DNA of 18,712 nt, taken from Berkiella sp963803015 (GTDB lineage: Bacteria; Pseudomonadota; Gammaproteobacteria; Berkiellales; Berkiellaceae). Of this stretch, positions 14,603-18,712 are shown in pieces (positions within the stretch are counted from its first letter, which is position 1; each line of letters begins with the position of its first letter). Where the stretch lies: the NCBI GenBank assembly GCA_963803015.1, contig CAWDKV010000002.1:1-18712 (forward strand), in the 5' to 3' direction. A program made the position numbers and the translations under genes. The notes beneath the pieces are model-generated. The model was given only the letters and a program-made list of their open reading frames with translations. It had not been told where the DNA came from and ran no database searches.

Positions 14603-16276
14603 TCAAAGCTGCAGAGTGTTTTTTTGTAAAATATGGCGAATTAAGGCAGTGAAATCTCGGATTGCAGTCCTTTCAGTGCAGATATATTGCACCTTTAATT
14701 TGTCCATGAGGGGTTCTTCGGCCGTAAATTGGGCACGACCAATAATTTTAATCGAAGGATTTATTTGACGTGCAGTATGAATGATTTTAATTGTTTTGGT
14801 GCTATCTGAAATGGTGATTAGCAGATAGGTGGCTTTATCTATTTGAGCTTCCCTGAGAATATTTTCTTCCGTAGCCTCGCCAAAAATGATGTTCTCATCT
14901 TCTTTTTTATGTGAAACGATGTCGATATTATTTTCGATGATAGTCGATTCATAACCATTATCTTTTAATATTTTGACCGCTGTTTTACCTATTTGCCCAT
15001 AGCCAATAATGACCGAATTTTGTTCGTCATTATTGTTTGGGCTTAGATTTTTTGCAAATTTCTTTTCAAGCGAATATAGAAAAGGGACTTTTTTAAGAAG
15101 TGATTCTATGCCCTCTATGCTGCTGAAAAGCAAAGGATTGAGAGAAATCGAGATTAAGGCACCAGCCACAAGAAAATCATAACCTTCATCGGAAAGTAAA
15201 TGAAATTTCAGAGCTTGTTCAGCAAGTATAAACGAAAATTCGCCAATCTGCGCCAGTCCTATGGCCACTACGAGGGCAGTTCGAATCGGATACCCCAAGA
15301 AAGCAGTGAGTAAATACGCGGTTAAAGGTTTAACAAGGATAATCACTGCAAGTAAACCGAAAAAAAGAAGATAATTACTGGAAATTCCTAGCGGATTGAA
15401 AATCATGCCTACAGAAAGAAAAAAAACAATACCAAAGATGTCTTTTAGGGGGAGAGCATTAGCAGCAGCTTGATGTTTTACATGCGTTTTTCCGATGACC
15501 ATTCCGGCAATAAAGGCTCCTAATGCAATCGAGGTCCCAAAAATGACCGTTGACCCAGTGGCAATTAAAAAAACCAGAGCGATGACCGCTAGAGTAAACA
15601 TTTCATGTGAATGCAGTCTTGCGATATTTGTCAGGATATAAGCGACAAATTTATGCCCCCAGGTAAACATAAACAATGCTAATATGACAAATTTTGCAAT
15701 TGCTATTCCTATAGTTCCTATAAGGTTAATCCAAGAGAAGTTGTCTGTGTCTCCAAAGGTAGCAAGAGTTGGAATCAAGATAAGAATAAAAACTGTAAAA
15801 ATATCTTCGACAATAAGCCATCCGATTGCTATATGCCCTTCAATTGTGCTGAGCATATGGTTGTCAGTTAACATACGCATTAAAACTACAGTACTAGCAA
15901 CCCCGATGGCTAAGCCCATGATTAAACCCATTTCGTAGGGCCAACCGGCGAGATGAACGATAAGCATAGTTAAAAGAGCGGTGACTGTAGTTTGAATGAC
16001 TGCTCCGGGAATAGCTACATTTTTAACTTTTATAAGATCTTCGATTTTGAAATGAAGTCCCACGCCAAAAAGCATTAAAATGACCCCAATTTCCGCTAAT
16101 TGTTCGGCTATTTCATAGTTAGCAGTATAACCAGGCGAATAGGGGCCAATGATAAAACCTGCTAATAAATAGCCTAAAATGGGAGAAAGTTTTAAGCGTT
16201 GCGTGATGTAGGCAAAGAAGGTTGCCAGAGCAAAGCCAATAGTGAAGATAAGTACAATTCCGAGATTATGATCCAT
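14603..16276 (-). CDS. ybaL: Cation:proton antiporter, YbaL/Kef type (CPA2)
   Basis: A 557-aa inner-membrane exchanger, matching the ~558-aa YbaL size. About a dozen helices fill residues 1-390. Motifs are ILGYLLAGFIIGPYSPGY, AEIGVILMLFGVGLHF, the GVASTVVLMRML segment, and IALGAFIAGMVIGKT with GLAQIGEFSFILAEQAL. A cytosolic TrkA-N (RCK) domain follows, with the NAD-binding VIIGYGQIGKT near residue 412, and ends before residue 557. It is placed between methyltransferase (47 bp gap) and PKS (43 bp gap), all on one strand, so probably cotranscribed. It may counter pH or K+ stress. Its link to the polyketide genes is unexplained. Confidence 0.93.
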   Translation of the reverse strand: MDHNLGIVLIFTIGFALATFFAYITQRLKLSPILGYLLAGFIIGPYSPGYTANYEIAEQLAEIGVILMLFGVGLHFKIEDLIKVKNVAIPGAVIQTTVTALLTMLIVHLAGWPYEMGLIMGLAIGVASTVVLMRMLTDNHMLSTIEGHIAIGWLIVEDIFTVFILILIPTLATFGDTDNFSWINLIGTIGIAIAKFVILALFMFTWGHKFVAYILTNIARLHSHEMFTLAVIALVFLIATGSTVIFGTSIALGAFIAGMVIGKTHVKHQAAANALPLKDIFGIVFFLSVGMIFNPLGISSNYLLFFGLLAVIILVKPLTAYLLTAFLGYPIRTALVVAIGLAQIGEFSFILAEQALKFHLLSDEGYDFLVAGALISISLNPLLFSSIEGIESLLKKVPFLYSLEKKFAKNLSPNNNDEQNSVIIGYGQIGKTAVKILKDNGYESTIIENNIDIVSHKKEDENIIFGEATEENILREAQIDKATYLLITISDSTKTIKIIHTARQINPSIKIIGRAQFTAEEPLMDKLKVQYICTERTAIRDFTALIRHILQKNTLQL

Positions 16277-16323
16277 GTTTGCTTTATGCCAGATAGTTTC
16301 ATATAATCAGAACAAATATTTGT

Positions 16324-17028
16324 TCAGATTTTTTGGGGATAAAGGATGAGGATCCAGCGAAATGCCCAATGCCAAGTTAACTTCCATGCTTGAGGTGGAA
16401 TTTGAGCAGCTTGTAAATAGTCTAACCAATCAGCGCGTTTAAATGCTCTTTTTATAGACAAAGGACCGTCATGTAGAATCAGTCGGTTTGGAAAGCAAAT
16501 GGGTGCAATAGCTGAAAAAGTGGATGTCGCCAAGCTATGTCGATGTAGATCGTTAATAATGACAGCTTCTTTAGCAACCATAATGCTTCTTTTAAAGAAA
16601 TCGACAATTTCTTCATCTGAAAGATGATGACAAACTAAGGTTGTTGTAACGACATCAAAGCTTTTTGGGGGTTCGTCCAGCTTAGGAGACGGAGGTACAC
16701 AGAATTCTAGTTGTTGTAAATGAGATTTTTGCTTTTTAAGTGTTTTATTTGCAAAGGCAATAGCAGGTTCTGAAAGATCGATTCCTTTAATAAAAGCTTG
16801 AGGATAACGTTCTGCAAGTCTAATAGCAAGCTGACCTCCACCGCAGCCTACATCTAAAATTGATTGTGGTGTGGTAGGAAGAGATTTAAAAGCTCTTAAA
16901 GTTGCTCGATCTCCGCCTAAATAGCGACCTATGCGACCTAATTGCTTCAGACAATCATCGTATTCTGCTTTGGTGTAGTATGCTGGACCAAGGTCAAGCC
17001 ATTCGGGAGTATGAATTCGTTTAGTCAT
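16324..17028 (-). CDS. SAM-dependent methyltransferase (class I)
   Basis: A 234-aa cytosolic enzyme. The SAM-binding motif I is ILDVGCGGGQLAIRLAER (residues 57-74), followed by the acidic end of strand 2 in GIDLSEPAI (83-90) and FDVVTTTLVCHHLSDEE (motif IV/post). The C-terminal part has HRHSLATSTFSAI and a hydrophobic tryptophan-rich end. It is the first gene after a strong promoter, with an AGAGAG site before the ATG. With the type III PKS and flavoprotein downstream, it most plausibly O- or C-methylates the phenolic product, as in the streptomycete srs phenolic-lipid cluster (PKS, methyltransferase, flavoprotein). The substrate is inferred only. Confidence 0.88.
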   Translation of the reverse strand: MTKRIHTPEWLDLGPAYYTKAEYDDCLKQLGRIGRYLGGDRATLRAFKSLPTTPQSILDVGCGGGQLAIRLAERYPQAFIKGIDLSEPAIAFANKTLKKQKSHLQQLEFCVPPSPKLDEPPKSFDVVTTTLVCHHLSDEEIVDFFKRSIMVAKEAVIINDLHRHSLATSTFSAIAPICFPNRLILHDGPLSIKRAFKRADWLDYLQAAQIPPQAWKLTWHWAFRWILILYPQKI

Positions 17029-17058
17029 TTCGATCTCTCTGCACCGAAGTTTATTTCT

Positions 17059-17087
17059 ACTATATCAGTTGTAACTTTTCTTATCAA
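17059..17087 (-). promoter_or_regulatory. Predicted sigma70 promoter of the methyltransferase-PKS operon
   Basis: On the minus strand TTGATA (17087-17082), exactly 17 bp, then TATAGT (17064-17059), about 30 bp upstream of the ATG at 17028. The insertion sequence ends about 100 bp further upstream and does not separate promoter from gene. Confidence 0.75.
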
Positions 17088-17177
17088 AAAAGGAAACTTA
17101 AAACTTGAGGATCGACTGCAATTAAAAGTGGTGGTTGAGTGATTGATTGTGAAAATAAACTGAAAATTTAACACAAA

Positions 17178-17185
17178 GGCACGAA
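17178..17185 (+). repeat. Target-site duplication, left copy (GGCACGAA)
   Basis: GGCACGAA directly abuts the left terminal repeat and is repeated exactly at 18701-18708 after the right terminal repeat. Confidence 0.85.
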
Positions 17186-17219
17186 CATACTTTTACGCAT
17201 AAGTTTTTTTGACAAAAAT
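17186..17219 (+). repeat. IS left terminal inverted repeat
   Basis: 34 bp, matching the complement of 18667-18700 at 33 of 34 positions; the one difference is in the T-run (TTTTTTT versus TTATTTT). Confidence 0.9.
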
Positions 17220-17222
17220 ACA

Positions 17223-18617
17223 TTAGTTTGTCTTAGCCTCTGGGCCAAATAAATCCCAAGCATCAGCGTAGTGAGTTAACCTCCAAATACCAGTCCATAT
17301 TGCCTTTACTCCTGGATGTGGATCATTTTTTCTTCCAAGATGACCTCCTAATTTTCCAATATACCCCATCATTTCACTCATTGTTGGGGGATTAATAGGA
17401 GGCTCTTTATTTCGTGTAGCTGCAATGTAGCCAGCTTTCCATTCAGACCTGTCAAAGTATATCTCACAAGATATGTTAGGATTTATTCTACTCATATGAA
17501 GTAGAAAATTTAAGCGCCAAGCTATTATCAAGAACAAGCAGAATAAAGGATAAAGTCGTTCAGCACTACGCAGTGATTTTTCTTCAACCTTACAGCCACT
17601 TTTATATGTCTTAAAAAAAACTTCTATTTCCCAACGACACAAATAATATTCTACAATAGATTTAATATCCTCAAATGTATTTATAGGACAAGAAGTCAGC
17701 AAACACCATATAACTGCTTTTTCTCCTTCGGGTGGATCTATCTCTTTTAAGTATACAGCATTAATCGTGACTTTAATATTAGGTGTGTCTGCCCCGTATC
17801 TAGATTTTATTGTTACTGATGCCGCTTGAACTGATTGACGTACACGTCTAACCGTGTTATCATCCCTGTTGATGATTTCAAAACTAATTTCTCCTAATAT
17901 TTTTGAACTCTCCAACTCCTCTATAAGGCTATTAGATGCCTTTCCTTCTGCATACACCGTCCTATTATGGTTGCTTCGTACAATATAATCAGCAGCCTTT
18001 CCTTTGTTTTTAATCGACTCATGTTCATTAAATAGTTCAAAAATATCTCCTTCACGATCTGTTATGTGAATCACTTGCGTTTCTTTACAATGGGACGCTA
18101 ATTCACAAGAGTCCCGATAGCCTTCAATCCAACGATAACTTTCCTTTTCAACAAGAGGCTTGTATTCCCTAAGGCTTCGTCCCGGTTTTTCTTTTTCTCG
18201 GGCCCAAAATTTCTGACTGATTACTCCCAAATGCAATCTATCAGGCGTAACAGCAATATTCGCATGTAAGAAAAAACCTTGGGCATTATTACTTGAAATA
18301 TACCCACTGTCTTTTAATGTTTTCCTAGTTGTGTAGTTAAGTGAAGTGGTATCGCTAAGTGACAGAACGACAGGATGTTGAGCTGATCTTCTATAAGACT
18401 CTTGAAGATGGGGTTGAAACATTTTCTTTTCATCAACCAAGTCATTCGAGAAAAAACGATAGCAAGCTTGAATCTCTTTACGTGTATGAAACATCGTATT
18501 TAAGCTTGCTTGCGGTTGTTTACCTGCTTTTTCTAATAATTCCAAGACTCTGTTATTTAATCTTTTATCTCCAAATTCAACCCCGCCTAATTCGTGTTTA
18601 ACCCATTCGCTAACCAT
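17223..18617 (-). CDS. IS4-family transposase, Tn5-like DDE
   Basis: A 464-aa transposase, near the 476 aa of Tn5 Tnp. The N-terminus has WVKHELGGVEFGDKRLNNR, the Tn5-type DNA-binding domain. The DDE triad is visible: Asp89 in LSLSDTTSLNYT, Asp187 in HITDREGDIFELF, and Glu332 within CRWEIEVFFKTYKSGC (Tyr-(2)-Arg-(3)-Glu-(6)-Lys signature). The frame is intact, so the enzyme is presumably active and cuts at the 34-bp ends 37 bp upstream and downstream. The start at 18617 is the first ATG of the conserved N-terminus. It is transcribed in the same direction as the methyltransferase operon, so read-through into that operon is possible. Confidence 0.95.
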   Translation of the reverse strand: MVSEWVKHELGGVEFGDKRLNNRVLELLEKAGKQPQASLNTMFHTRKEIQACYRFFSNDLVDEKKMFQPHLQESYRRSAQHPVVLSLSDTTSLNYTTRKTLKDSGYISSNNAQGFFLHANIAVTPDRLHLGVISQKFWAREKEKPGRSLREYKPLVEKESYRWIEGYRDSCELASHCKETQVIHITDREGDIFELFNEHESIKNKGKAADYIVRSNHNRTVYAEGKASNSLIEELESSKILGEISFEIINRDDNTVRRVRQSVQAASVTIKSRYGADTPNIKVTINAVYLKEIDPPEGEKAVIWCLLTSCPINTFEDIKSIVEYYLCRWEIEVFFKTYKSGCKVEEKSLRSAERLYPLFCLFLIIAWRLNFLLHMSRINPNISCEIYFDRSEWKAGYIAATRNKEPPINPPTMSEMMGYIGKLGGHLGRKNDPHPGVKAIWTGIWRLTHYADAWDLFGPEAKTN

Positions 18618-18666
18618 ATCCAGATCCCCAATGTAAAGTTAAAAACATTCAGGATACTACAATCGG

Positions 18667-18700
18667 ATTTTTGTCAAAATAACTTATGCGTAAAAGTATG
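18667..18700 (-). repeat. IS right terminal inverted repeat
   Basis: 34 bp, complementary to the left end apart from one base, immediately followed by GGCACGAA. Confidence 0.9.
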
Positions 18701-18708
18701 GGCACGAA
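18701..18708 (+). repeat. Target-site duplication, right copy (GGCACGAA)
   Basis: Exact repeat of 17178-17185. Confidence 0.85.
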
Positions 18709-18712
18709 GACA

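Larger units (their letters stand above)
17186..18700 (-). mobile_element. Complete IS4-family (Tn5/IS50-like) insertion sequence, 1515 bp
   Basis: Terminal inverted repeats of 34 bp at 17186-17219 and 18667-18700 differ at a single base; they begin CATACTTTTACGCATAAG. The element is bounded by identical 8-bp direct repeats and contains one intact transposase covering about 92% of its length. Intact ends, frame and target duplications point to recent insertion. Before insertion the 5' flank of the methyltransferase operon would have continued at 18709 onward. Confidence 0.92.

Noticed and set aside
16942..17142. 66-codon plus-strand ORF over the methyltransferase start
   Set aside because: It is antisense to the conserved N-terminus and to the promoter; no supporting site or family.

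Overview
The window is AT-rich and reads like a host-associated or intracellular bacterium. A 5-aminolevulinate synthase (ALAS/HemA) of the alphaproteobacterial type, a chlamydia/legionella-like TyrP family permease, many frameshifted genes, palindromic intergenic repeats and an intact IS4-type insertion sequence all fit this. An amoeba- or arthropod-associated alphaproteobacterium (Holosporales-like) is my best guess, with Legionellales as an alternative. No rRNA or other taxonomic marker is present, so this stays tentative.

Region 1 (1-9865) is one giant inverted duplication. The left arm (1-4914) mirrors the right arm (4915-9865) around a 12-bp palindrome at 4909-4920, which lies inside the ALAS gene. 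Read outward from the centre, both arms carry ALAS (first half only, frameshifted), an intergenic palindromic repeat, two hairpins, three small secreted Gly/His/Asn-rich protein genes, a ~275-bp hairpin element made of AAGGAC-like words, a tyrP-like permease gene with two frameshifts, and a 354-codon gene of unknown function. In the right arm the glycine-rich genes and the 354-codon gene are intact. In the left arm almost everything is broken by clustered substitutions and indels. The left arm may be a decaying copy or, at least as likely, a fold-back read/assembly artefact at a contig end.

Region 2 (8903-11680, minus strand) is a transcription unit. A consensus promoter is followed by a 22-codon leader peptide with five consecutive Phe codons and an intrinsic terminator, a typical phenylalanine attenuator. 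Downstream are a small Phe/Tyr-rich ORF, a HisC-fold PLP enzyme, the 354-aa unknown protein (translationally coupled) and the tyrP-like permease (probably broken). The set suggests attenuation-controlled aromatic amino-acid uptake and conversion.

Region 3 (11724-12389) is non-coding: a 514-bp nested palindrome of a repeat family also found next to ALAS, flanked by a smaller hairpin and its half copy.

Region 4 (12404-17087, minus strand) has a strong promoter, then a SAM methyltransferase, a YbaL/Kef-type cation:proton antiporter, a type III polyketide synthase and a geranylgeranyl-reductase-like flavoprotein that overlaps the PKS by 4 bp. PKS, flavoprotein and methyltransferase together suggest a phenolic or quinone-like lipid pathway.

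Region 5 (17178-18708) is a complete 1515-bp IS4/Tn5-type insertion sequence with 34-bp inverted repeats, an intact transposase and 8-bp target duplications.
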